Assembly: GCA_017469845.1 (NCBI GenBank)
Contig: JAFUFP010000041.1
Location: forward strand, 112,913-176,912
Reading direction: 5' to 3'
Source of the DNA: Bacteroidales bacterium
GTDB taxonomy: Bacteria > Bacteroidota > Bacteroidia > Bacteroidales > UBA932
DNA: 64,000 nt
Part shown: positions 27,059 through 36,489 of the stretch, piece by piece
Layout: each line of letters starts with the position of its first letter
Position numbering within the stretch: the stretch's first letter is position 1
The notes under the pieces: generated by a model
What the model saw: only the letters and a program-made list of their open reading frames with translations
The model's database searches: none
Told to the model about the DNA's origin: nothing
Position numbers and translations under genes: made by a program

Positions 27059-30000
27059 TTAAAAGGTGATATTCAGGCCGACAAGCCAAGAACGTGAAGA
27101 AGGATAATATCCGCAGTCGATACCGGAAGCCCAGCTCGCTCCGTTTCCGAAGCCGACTTCAGGATCCATACCGGAATATTTGGTGAAGGTAAGCATGTTC
27201 TGAGCGGAGACATACACTCTGAGTTTTGCCAGAGGAATCGCCTTGAGAGCACGCTTGAGGTCATATCCTACTGTAATCTGAGAGACTTTGAAGAAGTCCG
27301 CGTCCTCAATCCATACCCTGGAAAGTTCCGACATGTTCACGTGTTTTCCATGCGTGAAGCGGGGGAAACGGTTGGTCGAACCCTCACCTGTCCAGTATTT
27401 GGTATAGACATCAGTACAGTAGTTGTCGTCAGGATGGTCGGAGAACTGTCGGTAGCTCTTCGCGACCTGCTGACCGAATGATCCGTAACCGTTGAGGGAG
27501 AAGTCGAATCCCTTGAATTCGAGATTCAGAGATAGACCCACGGTGTAATCGGGATTGGGGTCTCCGATCATGGTTTTGTCGGTGTCATCCTTGTCGATCT
27601 TTCCGTTGCCGTTGACATCGACGAACTTCACGTCACCTGGCTGGATGTCGCCTCCCTGTAGGGAGTTGCCGGCTTCACCGCCGCAGTTCTTGTCCAGATA
27701 ATCCTTGAGATCCTTTTCGTTCTGGATGATACCGTCCATTGCGAATCCCCAGAAGTAACCGATAGGATATCCCACCTGGATACGGTAAAGTTCAGCCGTA
27801 TTCTGGGCTATCGCATTGGATCCTCCATGGATAATTCCCTCGGAGTTGGCAAGACGGGTTACCTCGTTCTTGTTGTGTGAGAGGGTTGCCGTGATTCCGT
27901 AGTTGAAATCCTTTGACGGGGAATCGTTCCAGGTCAGGAGAACCTCGTAACCCCTGTTCCTGATATCACCGCCGTTGATATACGGTGCTCCGGTTCCGTA
28001 GGAAAGGAGTACGGGAGCCTGTACGAGCCAGTCCTTTGTCATCTTGTTGTACCAGTCAAAGGATACGCCCAGGCGGCTGCGCAGGAAGCGTGCATCGAAT
28101 CCGATATCGGTCTGCTCTGAAGTTTCCCACTTGACTTCCGGATTGGGGAGGATATCGGGATAAGCTCCGATTCCGGGATTGTCCTTGTTGTCGAAATAAT
28201 AAGGATCATTGAAAGCGACTGTGGCGACGTACTGGAAACTGGAAATGTTGCAGTTACCGTTCTGTCCCCAGCTTCCGCGGATCTTGAAGAAGTTGAGCCA
28301 GCTCTTGGAGAAGTCCATGAACGGTTCATTTGTCATGACCCAACCTGCCGAGAATGAAGGGAAGATTCCCCATCTGTGGCCTCTTGCGAAGTTTGACGAT
28401 CCGTCAGCCCTGAGAACTGCGGAGAACAGGTATTTCTCGTTGTAGTTGTAGTTCAGTCGGGTGAAGAATGATGAAAGCGCACCCTGGGAATTGGGGCTGC
28501 CGCCTATTTTCGTGTAGGCGGGATCGACAACATTGGCATTTGCGATATAGGCGTGGTCGAATGATCCGGGGAACAGTGAAACGGAGTTTGTGACGTTTAC
28601 GCCGTTTCCGTAACCCCATTTCTCAAGAGACTGTCCCACCAGGAAGTCGATGTTGTGGTTTCCGAAAGATTTGACCCAGTTGGCGGTATTTTCCCATGAC
28701 CACCTGGCGCTGTATGACTGGCTCTGGCGGACATCGTCTTCGGGGTTCGATTTCTTGGTACTGAGTTCGTATACCGGAACGTAGCTTCTCGACTCGGTGT
28801 GATTGTATTGCCATCCGGCACTCGAACGTAAGGTGAGGCCGACGATGGGAACAAACTCCAGGAATGCGTTCGCCTGCAGACGGAATCCCTTGGTGTATCC
28901 GTTGCCTTCATCATATTTCATGGCGGCGAGAGGGTTTGCCATCTCCGCACTGAAATCCCATTTGTCGGCCACGATATCATCGTATTCATAGAATCCTCCC
29001 TCTTCGTTGTAGGCCGGAAGAAGCGGGGACATGGCAAGGAGGTTCCTGATGCTGTTGCCGTAGATTCCTCCGATTGACACACCTCTCTTGTTGGTTGTGG
29101 AGAAGGTGACATTCTCACCGAATTTGAGGACGTCACGGCCCTGTTTCTTGATGAGCGAGTAATCGGAATTCAGACGGAAAGTGTTCCTGTTGTACTGGGG
29201 TGTTGCCGGATAACCGATCGTTCCTGTTTGGGTGAATCTTGAGAAACCCAGAGCGAATCGGGAGACGTCGCTTCCTCCGAGAATGTTTATGGAGGCGTTG
29301 CTGATGGGTGCGTTATGGATCGTCGTTTCCTCAAGCCAATTGGTTCCGTTCCATGTTCCTGCCTGTATCTGGGCGTACTGCTTGGGAATCAGGGAGGCCC
29401 AATCGTATTTTGATGCTCCCTGGATATCATACGCCTTGTCGTTGATCTCCATATACTGTTTGGCGTTCAAGGGCGTGACTCCGTTTGTGTTCGGATTCTG
29501 CCATCCGTAATAGCCGTCGAAAGTCACCTGGATTTTTCCCGCTTTACCTTTCTTGGTGGTGACAAGGATGACACCGTTTGACGCCCTCGCTCCGTAGATG
29601 GCGCTCGAAGCGGCGTCTTTGAGAACGTCTATGGACTCGATATCGTTGGGTGAAAGAGCCGTGATGGAGCCGCCGGGAACACCATCTATTACATAAAGTG
29701 GTGTGTTCGATCCGGCTGTACCCATACCGCGGATCGTAACCTTGTAGCTCTCTCCCGGTTGTCCGGAATTCTGTACGATATTGACTCCGGCTGCCTGGCT
29801 CTGCAGGGCTCCGAAGGCATCCAGCGCATGGACTGAGGCCAATTTGTCCCCGGTCACGTTGACGGTGGAACCGGTAACCAGTTTCTTGCGCTGGGTACCG
29901 TAACCCATGACGACGACCTCATCAAGGATCTGCGCATCTTCGCGCAGCACTACTGTCAGTCTTTGACCTTCTACAGGCTTTACGACGACGGTTTCAAAAC

Positions 30001-30277
30001 CGATGCACGAAACTTCAACGCTCGCGCCACGGTTGATCGAAAGTGTGAAAGAGCCGTCGGTTCCGGTAAGAGTTCCGTTCCCCTTGACTCCGACCTCCAC
30101 CACACCGGCGCCGATAATCGGTTGTCCGGAATCATCCAGGACTGTGCCTCTGATTTGGACAACGGTCCTCGGCTGTTGTGCAGTCATTTCCGACTCACTG
30201 CCGTAGGCTGTGGGCGGGAAAAGAGTCGCGGTCATTATGATGCCCGCAACAAGTGAGAAGATAAACGTTTTTTTCAT
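27059..30277 (-). CDS. SusC/RagA-family TonB-linked outer-membrane transporter (pair 1)
   Basis: This 1,072-residue protein is a SusC-type TonB-dependent transporter. After the signal peptide comes a CarboxypepD-regulatory-like domain (IRGTVLDDSGQPIIGAGVVE), the SusC/RagA signature (LDEVVVMGYGTQRKK), the plug (LQSQAAGVNIVQNSGQPG, IRGMGTAGSNTPLYVIDGVP, YGARASNGVILVTTKKG) and a long 22-strand barrel ending in GLNITF. With SusD1 it should import oligosaccharides released by the locus. It is separated from the upstream arabinanase-like gene by 134 AT-rich bases with a promoter-like box and an inverted repeat, so it may also be transcribed independently of the distant HTCS-controlled promoter. Confidence 0.96.
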   Translation of the reverse strand: MKKTFIFSLVAGIIMTATLFPPTAYGSESEMTAQQPRTVVQIRGTVLDDSGQPIIGAGVVEVGVKGNGTLTGTDGSFTLSINRGASVEVSCIGFETVVVKPVEGQRLTVVLREDAQILDEVVVMGYGTQRKKLVTGSTVNVTGDKLASVHALDAFGALQSQAAGVNIVQNSGQPGESYKVTIRGMGTAGSNTPLYVIDGVPGGSITALSPNDIESIDVLKDAASSAIYGARASNGVILVTTKKGKAGKIQVTFDGYYGWQNPNTNGVTPLNAKQYMEINDKAYDIQGASKYDWASLIPKQYAQIQAGTWNGTNWLEETTIHNAPISNASINILGGSDVSRFALGFSRFTQTGTIGYPATPQYNRNTFRLNSDYSLIKKQGRDVLKFGENVTFSTTNKRGVSIGGIYGNSIRNLLAMSPLLPAYNEEGGFYEYDDIVADKWDFSAEMANPLAAMKYDEGNGYTKGFRLQANAFLEFVPIVGLTLRSSAGWQYNHTESRSYVPVYELSTKKSNPEDDVRQSQSYSARWSWENTANWVKSFGNHNIDFLVGQSLEKWGYGNGVNVTNSVSLFPGSFDHAYIANANVVDPAYTKIGGSPNSQGALSSFFTRLNYNYNEKYLFSAVLRADGSSNFARGHRWGIFPSFSAGWVMTNEPFMDFSKSWLNFFKIRGSWGQNGNCNISSFQYVATVAFNDPYYFDNKDNPGIGAYPDILPNPEVKWETSEQTDIGFDARFLRSRLGVSFDWYNKMTKDWLVQAPVLLSYGTGAPYINGGDIRNRGYEVLLTWNDSPSKDFNYGITATLSHNKNEVTRLANSEGIIHGGSNAIAQNTAELYRIQVGYPIGYFWGFAMDGIIQNEKDLKDYLDKNCGGEAGNSLQGGDIQPGDVKFVDVNGNGKIDKDDTDKTMIGDPNPDYTVGLSLNLEFKGFDFSLNGYGSFGQQVAKSYRQFSDHPDDNYCTDVYTKYWTGEGSTNRFPRFTHGKHVNMSELSRVWIEDADFFKVSQITVGYDLKRALKAIPLAKLRVYVSAQNMLTFTKYSGMDPEVGFGNGASWASGIDCGYYPSSRSWLVGLNITF

Positions 30278-30298
30278 ACGGTTGATTTTTGGAAAGTT

Positions 30299-30340
30299 AA
30301 CCCGGTGGTCAGCTGTCGTAAAGATAGCCTCCACCGGGTT
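30299..30340 (-). promoter_or_regulatory. Inverted repeat flanking a -7-like box upstream of SusC1
   Basis: AACCCGGTGG (30299-30308) and CCACCGGGTT (30331-30340) are perfect 10-base inverted arms, 22 bases apart. Between them the minus strand reads TATCTTTA (30319-30326), one base from TAnnTTTG. The arrangement could be an operator around an internal promoter, or a hairpin in the readthrough transcript. Confidence 0.45.
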
Positions 30341-30411
30341 AAAACGGTTTAATAAATCAACCAAAAACTATAAATAGAATTTCAAAATCTTCAAAATCCA
30401 ATCATACGTAA

Positions 30412-31851
30412 TTATTTCAATTTGAAAGACCATTTGCAGTTGTCGCTCTCGGGATTGAATTCAGCCAAAACCGGAGTGCTGTCGGCTATGCAGACAAGGG
30501 CGAAAGGCTTGTCACAGCCGGGAATTTCCTTGGGCATGATACGGAAAGTGCCGTCCGTCAACTGGTCTATTCGCCAAAGTTGGCAGGATTCTCCCGTGAA
30601 TTCCGCGCAGGTTGTGAGAGTGGCGCCCTTCGCAGCGGAAAGAACGCGGTCCGTACCTTCTATCCCTATCTTGAAATAAGGTCCGCCAAGATATCCTCCC
30701 CCATCGGGGACGGCGGTGATGGTCCACTTCTGATGGGGCCTTGCCATATAATCCCCCGCCCTTACCGGAATATCGCCCTCGGGCCAAGTCTCGATGACAT
30801 CCTGGAGTTTCTGGGACTCTATCGGCTTAACCGGCTCTTCGGAATTTCTCATGAACCACCCGGGAGTCATTGGCATCCTCACGAAATCCACGGCAAGTTC
30901 AAGGGCGTAGCCCCTTCTTTCCGAGATGATTTCATAGGTTCCCTCTTTGAACAGTTCTCCGGCCACGGGCCAGCCGTTTTTCCACATGAGAGGGCGGATG
31001 GCAAGAACGCTGCGTCCTCCACGGTCAAGGTCCGCCTCGAAATGGCAGGACATCTTCTGGACACCGTTGCCCTCATCGATAAGGCCGAAATGTCCCGCAC
31101 CCATCATCCTTTCCTCGGCGGCGAGCACCATCTTTCCGCCTCCCTCGAGCATGTCCCTTCCGACATTGTCGAGGAACGGCCCGGTAACGTTACGGGAACG
31201 TCCACACACGATGTTGTAGGTGGAATTCACGCCGTCGCAGCATGTTCCGTGGGTTCCCAGGAGGTAATACCATCTGTCGTGGTAGATAAGATCCGTCGCC
31301 TCGCAGTCAATGGCGACATTCACCGGCTCGTTGCCCTCTACCCTTGCACCCGTCTTGGGGTCGAGTTCCACCATTCTTATGAACCCGAAATACGTCCCGT
31401 ATGTAAGCCAGAGGCGTCCTGTATTGGGGTCAAGCAGAAGGCCGGCGTCGATGGCGTCACAGTCCTCATCGAATTCCGAACGGGCGACTTCAATGGGCTC
31501 AGAGAATTTGAAATCGGGCGATTCGGGGTCGAGAGTTTTGTTCCACATGGTGAGAACGGTTCCGGCATGACCGCCTCCAAGTCCACCGCCGGTGGAACTG
31601 TAGGCGACAAGGTACCGGTCACCTATCTTGATGGCATCGGGAGCAGCTCCGCCTCCGGGGCGTACCGCTCCTCCGTTCCAGGTCCATCCGTCCTCTGAAA
31701 TGAGTCCGCCGCCTCCGGTTCCGAAAGTGTAGTACTTCCCGTCACATTCCATTATCGTCGAAGGATCGTGGATCCAGGGCTGGCCGATCTGCGCCTTCGC
31801 CGAGACAATTGTCAACAAGGCGAACAATATAGCTACAGCTGTTTTTTTCAT
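30412..31851 (-). CDS. GH43 arabinanase-like enzyme with ricin-type C-terminal domain
   Basis: This 479-residue exported protein has a signal peptide (AVAILFALLTIVSAKA) and a five-bladed GH43 propeller resembling endo-1,5-alpha-arabinanases. Probable catalytic residues are the base Asp29 in WIHDPST, the pKa-modulating Asp135 in DAIDAGLL, and the acid Glu184 in CEATDLIYHD; TGGGLGGGHAG is the typical substrate-cleft loop. The last 150 residues contain QKWTI and CQLWRIDQLTDGTFRI repeats, suggesting a ricin-type beta-trefoil sugar-binding domain. It starts 4 bases from the stop of the preceding gene in the run. The likely substrate is alpha-1,5-arabinan or arabinose side chains; subfamily is not assigned. 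Confidence 0.85.
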   Translation of the reverse strand: MKKTAVAILFALLTIVSAKAQIGQPWIHDPSTIMECDGKYYTFGTGGGGLISEDGWTWNGGAVRPGGGAAPDAIKIGDRYLVAYSSTGGGLGGGHAGTVLTMWNKTLDPESPDFKFSEPIEVARSEFDEDCDAIDAGLLLDPNTGRLWLTYGTYFGFIRMVELDPKTGARVEGNEPVNVAIDCEATDLIYHDRWYYLLGTHGTCCDGVNSTYNIVCGRSRNVTGPFLDNVGRDMLEGGGKMVLAAEERMMGAGHFGLIDEGNGVQKMSCHFEADLDRGGRSVLAIRPLMWKNGWPVAGELFKEGTYEIISERRGYALELAVDFVRMPMTPGWFMRNSEEPVKPIESQKLQDVIETWPEGDIPVRAGDYMARPHQKWTITAVPDGGGYLGGPYFKIGIEGTDRVLSAAKGATLTTCAEFTGESCQLWRIDQLTDGTFRIMPKEIPGCDKPFALVCIADSTPVLAEFNPESDNCKWSFKLK

Positions 31852-31855
31852 GGCA

Positions 31856-32566
31856 CTATTTGTTTGAGGTTGTGAAAGATGTGACCGGTGTTCCGTCTTC
31901 GTGGACGAACCTTACGCAGAAATCGCTCATCCCCGGTCCGTTTATTACCGCGCAGCGAAGAAGATGCCTTCCCTTTGTGAGGGTAAGGCGCTCCGACGCT
32001 CCGTCATCCATGACCATGCGCCTGTCTCCCGAGAGGATGAGAACCTCCTCACCGTCAAGCCACCACATGGACGCCGAATTGGATCCGGCCATGAGCCTTA
32101 CGTTCTCTATGGTCTCCGGGACGTCCAGGACGGTAACCGCCCAGAAGATTATGCCGTAACGTTCCTTCCCCAGGCCGGTGGCGTACCTGTAGAGCTTGAC
32201 ATTGAAAAGTTTGCTGTCGAGGGCATGCCAGAGGAGTTTTTCCTTGCCCATCTTTACGGCCTCGCCGTCTTTGGGGAGAACCGTAAACTGGCCGGGGAAC
32301 ATCTCCTGGCCGAAAGTTTCACGGATATAGCTGTCCGTGAATACAGTGTTTGTCCTGTTGGGCTTCAGGATCGGTTCCAGAAGAAGCCACCTCCGGATAA
32401 AACCGTTGTCATCAGGAGAAAGTGACGCTCCTGAAGGATCGCTGAAATACGGCGCCAAAGAGGGGTTTGCGGTAACTGTCGCCGCAGCCCTTTTTTGCGC
32501 GTCGGCACCTATGCAGGCGGCCATGCACAAGGTGCAGATGACGAGATATCGGAAAAAAGATTTCAT
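31856..32566 (-). CDS. Exported protein of unknown function in the PUL
   Basis: This 236-residue protein has a signal peptide (YLVICTLCMAACIGADA). I do not recognise a named family. The mature part reads as a beta-sandwich of the kind often placed in front of sugar esterases or used for carbohydrate binding: FIRRWLLLEPI, YGIIFWAVTVLDVPETIENVRL, SASMWWLDGEEVLIL, LTLTKGRHLLRCAVING, FCVRFVHEDGTPV. The pattern of a tip aspartate before a glycine, with paired strands, resembles PA14- or jelly-roll-like modules. It sits between the glucuronoyl esterase and arabinanase-like genes with gaps of 10 and 4 bases, so it is almost certainly co-expressed. A surface or periplasmic glycan-binding role is an inference. 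Confidence 0.65.
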   Translation of the reverse strand: MKSFFRYLVICTLCMAACIGADAQKRAAATVTANPSLAPYFSDPSGASLSPDDNGFIRRWLLLEPILKPNRTNTVFTDSYIRETFGQEMFPGQFTVLPKDGEAVKMGKEKLLWHALDSKLFNVKLYRYATGLGKERYGIIFWAVTVLDVPETIENVRLMAGSNSASMWWLDGEEVLILSGDRRMVMDDGASERLTLTKGRHLLRCAVINGPGMSDFCVRFVHEDGTPVTSFTTSNK

Positions 32567-32576
32567 ATGAACAGAA

Positions 32577-33791
32577 TCAATAATCTATCCAGCGCGAAAG
32601 GTCGACCTCCCCGAACATCGGGGCTTTCCTGACCTTTGTCTCCACGTCCGGAATACCGAGTAAGAATTTGTCTATAAAAGCTTCGACTTCGGGATACTGT
32701 GACTGGGGAAGCATACAGTGCATGTGACCGTCCTGGATGGACCAGCCCATCCTGTCTTCCACGCCGAAGTGCTCCCAAACTTTGAGGGCGGCGTTCGCGG
32801 AAACGTACATGGATTCGTCGGCGAGCCATTTGTAGTCGGGATTGCCGATAAGAAGAAGAGCCCTCGGAAACACCATCGTGCACAGTTCATGACGGTCGTA
32901 CGGAATTGAAGAGACTCTTTCTCCGGAGAAAGTGTCCCTGAAACTTTCCTTGAACCAGTGGTAATCGGTACGCTCAAGGTCCTCCACCTCTTCAAGGGTA
33001 TGGGAGACTCTCCATGAAGCGGCGCCACCTCCGCCCGGTTCCTGGGAAATGACCAGGGCCACCCTTTGGTCGAATGCTCCGCACATGAGGGCCATCTTTC
33101 CGGCATAGGAACATCCGGTGACACCGATGTGCTTCGTGTCAATCCTTGTGACCTTGGGGCCCAACAGTTCCAAAGCATCTATTATGCGGCTGAACCCCCA
33201 TGCCCATTCGATGTACGCACCGTTGTCAGTAAGGTCCGGAAACAGCCTGTCGAACTGATAGTGTCCCCTGTCATCCCTTGGTCCGAACTGGCCGTAATTG
33301 GTGACCTGCCTTTCGCTGAAATTCATCAGAGCTATCGGCCTTCCGTCAAAAACTTCCGGCGGGAGGGAAATCATGCTCGCGCCTATCATGAGCGGGAAGG
33401 GACCCTCTCCTTCATCGGGATACCGGATGACGGAGGAAAGGGTGAGAACTTCCTTTCCCACAGTGATATCCACCGTAAGAGTGTCTCCGCTCATCCTTGC
33501 GTCTATGCTTGAACGTTCCGGGGAAGGCTTGATGCCGAGCTCATAGAATTGGAGCATGGTGGCGATTTCCGCTCTTCTTTTCTCCCAGTCTCTGAGGCTC
33601 TTCACTTTCCTGCCGTCAGAAAAAAGGAGCGGATCCGGAAGTTTCTCCTGAGGGCTTTCCAACCCGGAAGGGTTCCATTCCGGTATCGAGAAGACGGAGG
33701 AAGGATTCTCATTCTCGTACACAAACGGAATCCCGCTTGTGCATGAGAGAGTGAAGATGGCCGCAAGAGCGGATATGAACGTTCTTTTCAT
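32577..33791 (-). CDS. CE15-family glucuronoyl esterase-like enzyme
   Basis: This 404-residue exported protein matches carbohydrate esterase family 15, which cleaves esters between lignin alcohols and 4-O-methyl-glucuronic acid on xylan. The nucleophile motif is GCSYAGK (Ser228), where the family has GCSxxGK. The acid motif is SQEPGGGGAASWR (Glu251), equivalent to QExGxGGxxxWR. The catalytic histidine lies in GHMHC (His356 or His358). The Ser-to-Glu distance of 23 residues equals that in the fungal prototype. A signal peptide with cysteine (ALAAIFTLSC) suggests a lipoprotein. Its presence argues that the locus targets glucuronic-acid-bearing xylan. Pectin methylesterase-like or acetylxylan esterase activity are alternatives. 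Confidence 0.85.
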   Translation of the reverse strand: MKRTFISALAAIFTLSCTSGIPFVYENENPSSVFSIPEWNPSGLESPQEKLPDPLLFSDGRKVKSLRDWEKRRAEIATMLQFYELGIKPSPERSSIDARMSGDTLTVDITVGKEVLTLSSVIRYPDEGEGPFPLMIGASMISLPPEVFDGRPIALMNFSERQVTNYGQFGPRDDRGHYQFDRLFPDLTDNGAYIEWAWGFSRIIDALELLGPKVTRIDTKHIGVTGCSYAGKMALMCGAFDQRVALVISQEPGGGGAASWRVSHTLEEVEDLERTDYHWFKESFRDTFSGERVSSIPYDRHELCTMVFPRALLLIGNPDYKWLADESMYVSANAALKVWEHFGVEDRMGWSIQDGHMHCMLPQSQYPEVEAFIDKFLLGIPDVETKVRKAPMFGEVDLSRWIDY

Positions 33792-33805
33792 TGCGGGTCG
33801 CTTGT

Positions 33806-35476
33806 CTATTTCGTGGCGTAAAGGCCTACCGTCGTTCCTGTGAACCCTCCTGCGACCGCGGTTGAAAGATAGGAAGCGTCCACGTTTTCGGCGACAACCT
33901 CTTTTTCCGCACCGTCAACACCGCAGCTGAAGGAGAACGTCCGTCCGTCGGGGGATGATACCGATAGTTCCAAGTAGCCGTATTTTCCGGGCAAAGGCAA
34001 TGTCCCGAGGGCCACATTTTCGTTTCCCACTTTCTCGACCGCCACCATGGGACCGTTTTGCCCCGAGTAGACCTTGAGGTAGTACTGGTGCTGTTCGTCC
34101 TTGAAAAGAAGCATTCCTGCGGATGATGATCCGCTGGGGATGAAACGCATCGAAGTGGAAGCTGTGAAGGCATGGTGCTGGAGGCGACGCAGGATGAGGG
34201 AAGGAGAGGCGAACTCCGTGGATTTGGTGTCATCGCACACCAGCGTCAGGGCGCCGTCCTTTACCGTGATCCTTTCGTCTGCCGGGGCCCTAAGGGTCAT
34301 CCATTCCAGAGAAAGGCTTTCTCCGTCGAAATCATCTTTCACCGTGAAGTTACCGAAAGTGGGGTTTTCACCGACGGTGGTGCCCGGATGTCTTACGACA
34401 AGGGGAACCGTTTCGAGTCCTTCAGTAAGGATGGGGAAACCGTCATCCGACCAACGGACGGGAACCATGAAGGTCTCCCTTCCGAGATTCTCGTAACCTT
34501 TGATATTAGGGCGGCAGCCAAGGAATACGGCCCACCAGTCCCCGCTCTCGGTACGGACCAGGTCCGCATGTCCCGCGCAGGTTACCGGATTGTCCCTTCC
34601 CGGATACAGATGCCTCTGCGTCAGGATGGGGTTCCGGTTCCAGGGCTTGTACCCTTCCATGGGGGAATCACTCCGGAAGATGACTTCCGAATGCATGTCG
34701 GAAGTGCCTCCTTCCGCCGCCATGAGGAAATACTTCCCGTTTATCTTGTACAGATGCGGGCCCTCGATCCAGATAGGCTTCTTTGAAGGGTCTACCCCCT
34801 TGTTGATGATTATCTTGCGTTCCCCGACGGTGCAGTCATTCTTCGTGTCGTATTCCACGATCCGGATTGTCCTGTGGCCGTCGTATTCGGGCTTTCCGTC
34901 CGGTGCGTCATCGTTGTTGACGATGTATGCCTTTCCGTCATCATCGAAAAAGAGCGACGGGTCGATGCCCTGAACCTGGGGCAGCATGATAGGATCGGAC
35001 CATTCTCCGAACGGATCCTCGGTCTTCACGACGAAGTTTCCGGCTCCGACATTGGTCGTTATCATGTAGTAGGTCCTGTTAGCGGGATTGTACTTGATGT
35101 CGGGGGCGAATATTCCTCCGCTTATTCCCTGGCGGTCCAGGTTCACAAGTTGCGAAGGACGGTTGAGGACGTGTCCGATCTGTTTCCAGTTGACAAGGTC
35201 ACGGCTGTGGAAAATGGGCACTCCCGGGAAATAGCTGAATGTCGAAGTCACCAGAAAGTAGTCCCCTTCTCCGTTGGTGCAGATGCTCGGATCGGAGTAC
35301 CACCCCGGAAGAATCGGGTTGTACACGTAATCTTCTCCCGGAAGAGGATTGCTTTCATAGAAAGAATCTTTCCCTTCGTACGTGAAGTCTTCAAAAACCG
35401 CTACTCCCTCCTGGAGTGAGGGTCGGCAAGCCGTCAAAAGGGCCAATGCCGCCGATATGCAGATGATAGGTCTCAT
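33806..35476 (-). CDS. GH43 beta-xylosidase/arabinofuranosidase with C-terminal concanavalin-like domain
   Basis: This 556-residue lipoprotein (ALALLTAC lipobox) has a GH43 propeller at about residues 52-350 and a GH43_C2-type concanavalin-like domain after FTVKDDFDGESLSLEWM. Probable catalytic residues are Asp62 (GWYSDPSI), Asp172 (QGIDPSLFFDDDG) and Glu238 (WIEGPHLYK), matching the family triad. This architecture is typical of enzymes removing terminal xylose or arabinose from xylo- or arabino-oligosaccharides. Gaps of 14 and 8 bases to its neighbours support one transcript with the other GH43 genes. Confidence 0.92.
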   Translation of the reverse strand: MRPIICISAALALLTACRPSLQEGVAVFEDFTYEGKDSFYESNPLPGEDYVYNPILPGWYSDPSICTNGEGDYFLVTSTFSYFPGVPIFHSRDLVNWKQIGHVLNRPSQLVNLDRQGISGGIFAPDIKYNPANRTYYMITTNVGAGNFVVKTEDPFGEWSDPIMLPQVQGIDPSLFFDDDGKAYIVNNDDAPDGKPEYDGHRTIRIVEYDTKNDCTVGERKIIINKGVDPSKKPIWIEGPHLYKINGKYFLMAAEGGTSDMHSEVIFRSDSPMEGYKPWNRNPILTQRHLYPGRDNPVTCAGHADLVRTESGDWWAVFLGCRPNIKGYENLGRETFMVPVRWSDDGFPILTEGLETVPLVVRHPGTTVGENPTFGNFTVKDDFDGESLSLEWMTLRAPADERITVKDGALTLVCDDTKSTEFASPSLILRRLQHHAFTASTSMRFIPSGSSSAGMLLFKDEQHQYYLKVYSGQNGPMVAVEKVGNENVALGTLPLPGKYGYLELSVSSPDGRTFSFSCGVDGAEKEVVAENVDASYLSTAVAGGFTGTTVGLYATK

Positions 35477-35484
35477 TTCAAGTT

Positions 35485-36480
35485 TTATTTGCCAACTATC
35501 CCTTCAGTGGTCTGTTCCACCTTTTGCATGGTACCGTCCTCGTTGTAGAAGAGTTCGTCCACGCAGACACTTCTTCTTCCTGTAGCCGGTCCGTATCCCT
35601 CAAGAGAGAGGGTGGAATTGTGATAGAAAAGGTAGCTGTGGCCTTTGTAGTCTATCACTCCGGGGTGGATCGTGAAGCTGTCCTTGGCCTGTCCGGTGAG
35701 TTCTCCCTTGAACTCCCAGGGACCTTCGATGCCGGGGGCCATCGCATAGGAGATTGTCTCTCCTCCGGCTGAACCCATGGAGGCGTACACGTTGTAATAA
35801 TGGCCGTTCCTCTTGTAGATCCATGGACCTTCCACGTAGTTCTCCATCGGGAGGATGCGGATTTCTCCTGCGAGCTCCGTCATGTTTTTCTTCAAAGGAG
35901 CGAGGAAGCACGTCCCGTTGCCCCAGCAGAGCCAGGGAGTTCCGTCATCGTCGATCATGACGGTGGGGTCGAAGTCATTCCACCATCCGAGAGGTCCGTT
36001 GGGAGTCATATCGTCGAGAATGAGTGCCTTACCGATGGCGTCCTTGTAAGGTCCTTCCGGACGGTCGGCTACCGCCACACCGACGGCCTTGCAGTCGGGG
36101 TCTCCGCTCTGGGTCGATACGAAGAAATAATACTTCCCGTCAACCTCGATGCATTGGGAAGCCCAGGCTTCTCCGACGGCCCAGCTGAAATCGGTCGGCT
36201 TCATCACCGGACCGTGCGCTTTCCACGTCTTCATGTCATCGGTGGAATAGCACAGCCATTCAGTTATGTTGAAGCCGTATTTCCCTTCATACCCCGGTTT
36301 GTCGTCGAACTGCTCGTCATGTCCGCAGAAAAGGTACAACCGTCCGTCGGAGGCGATCATAGGAGCGGGATCTGCGGTGTAGCAGTCCCTGAAAAGGGGA
36401 TTGCCTTCATTGATGAAGGTGTTCTTGTCCGAAGCGCAGGCGGTGCATAGCAGAGCCGCGAAGATCAGTAGTTTTTTCAT
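35485..36480 (-). CDS. GH43 family glycosidase (single domain)
   Basis: This 331-residue lipoprotein (FAALLCTAC) is a single-domain GH43 enzyme. The triad is visible as Asp37 (YTADPAP), Asp171 (NDFDPTVMIDDDG) and Glu217 (YVEGPWIYK). It most resembles GH43 enzymes acting on xylo-oligosaccharides or arabinoxylan. No carbohydrate-binding module is present. It is 9 bases downstream of a larger GH43 with CBM6 and 8 bases upstream of the next GH43, so all three are one transcription block. Confidence 0.91.
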   Translation of the reverse strand: MKKLLIFAALLCTACASDKNTFINEGNPLFRDCYTADPAPMIASDGRLYLFCGHDEQFDDKPGYEGKYGFNITEWLCYSTDDMKTWKAHGPVMKPTDFSWAVGEAWASQCIEVDGKYYFFVSTQSGDPDCKAVGVAVADRPEGPYKDAIGKALILDDMTPNGPLGWWNDFDPTVMIDDDGTPWLCWGNGTCFLAPLKKNMTELAGEIRILPMENYVEGPWIYKRNGHYYNVYASMGSAGGETISYAMAPGIEGPWEFKGELTGQAKDSFTIHPGVIDYKGHSYLFYHNSTLSLEGYGPATGRRSVCVDELFYNEDGTMQKVEQTTEGIVGK

Positions 36481-36489
36481 ATGGCAGTT

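Noticed and set aside
30299..30340. Invertible promoter of the kind that switches Bacteroides capsule loci
   Set aside because: The arms are only 10 bases and 22 bases apart; known invertible promoters have longer arms and enclose a full promoter. I kept it as a possible operator instead.
30580..31698. Plus-strand frame of 372 codons opposite the arabinanase-like gene
   Set aside because: It is a shadow of a clear GH43 gene, with no domains of its own.
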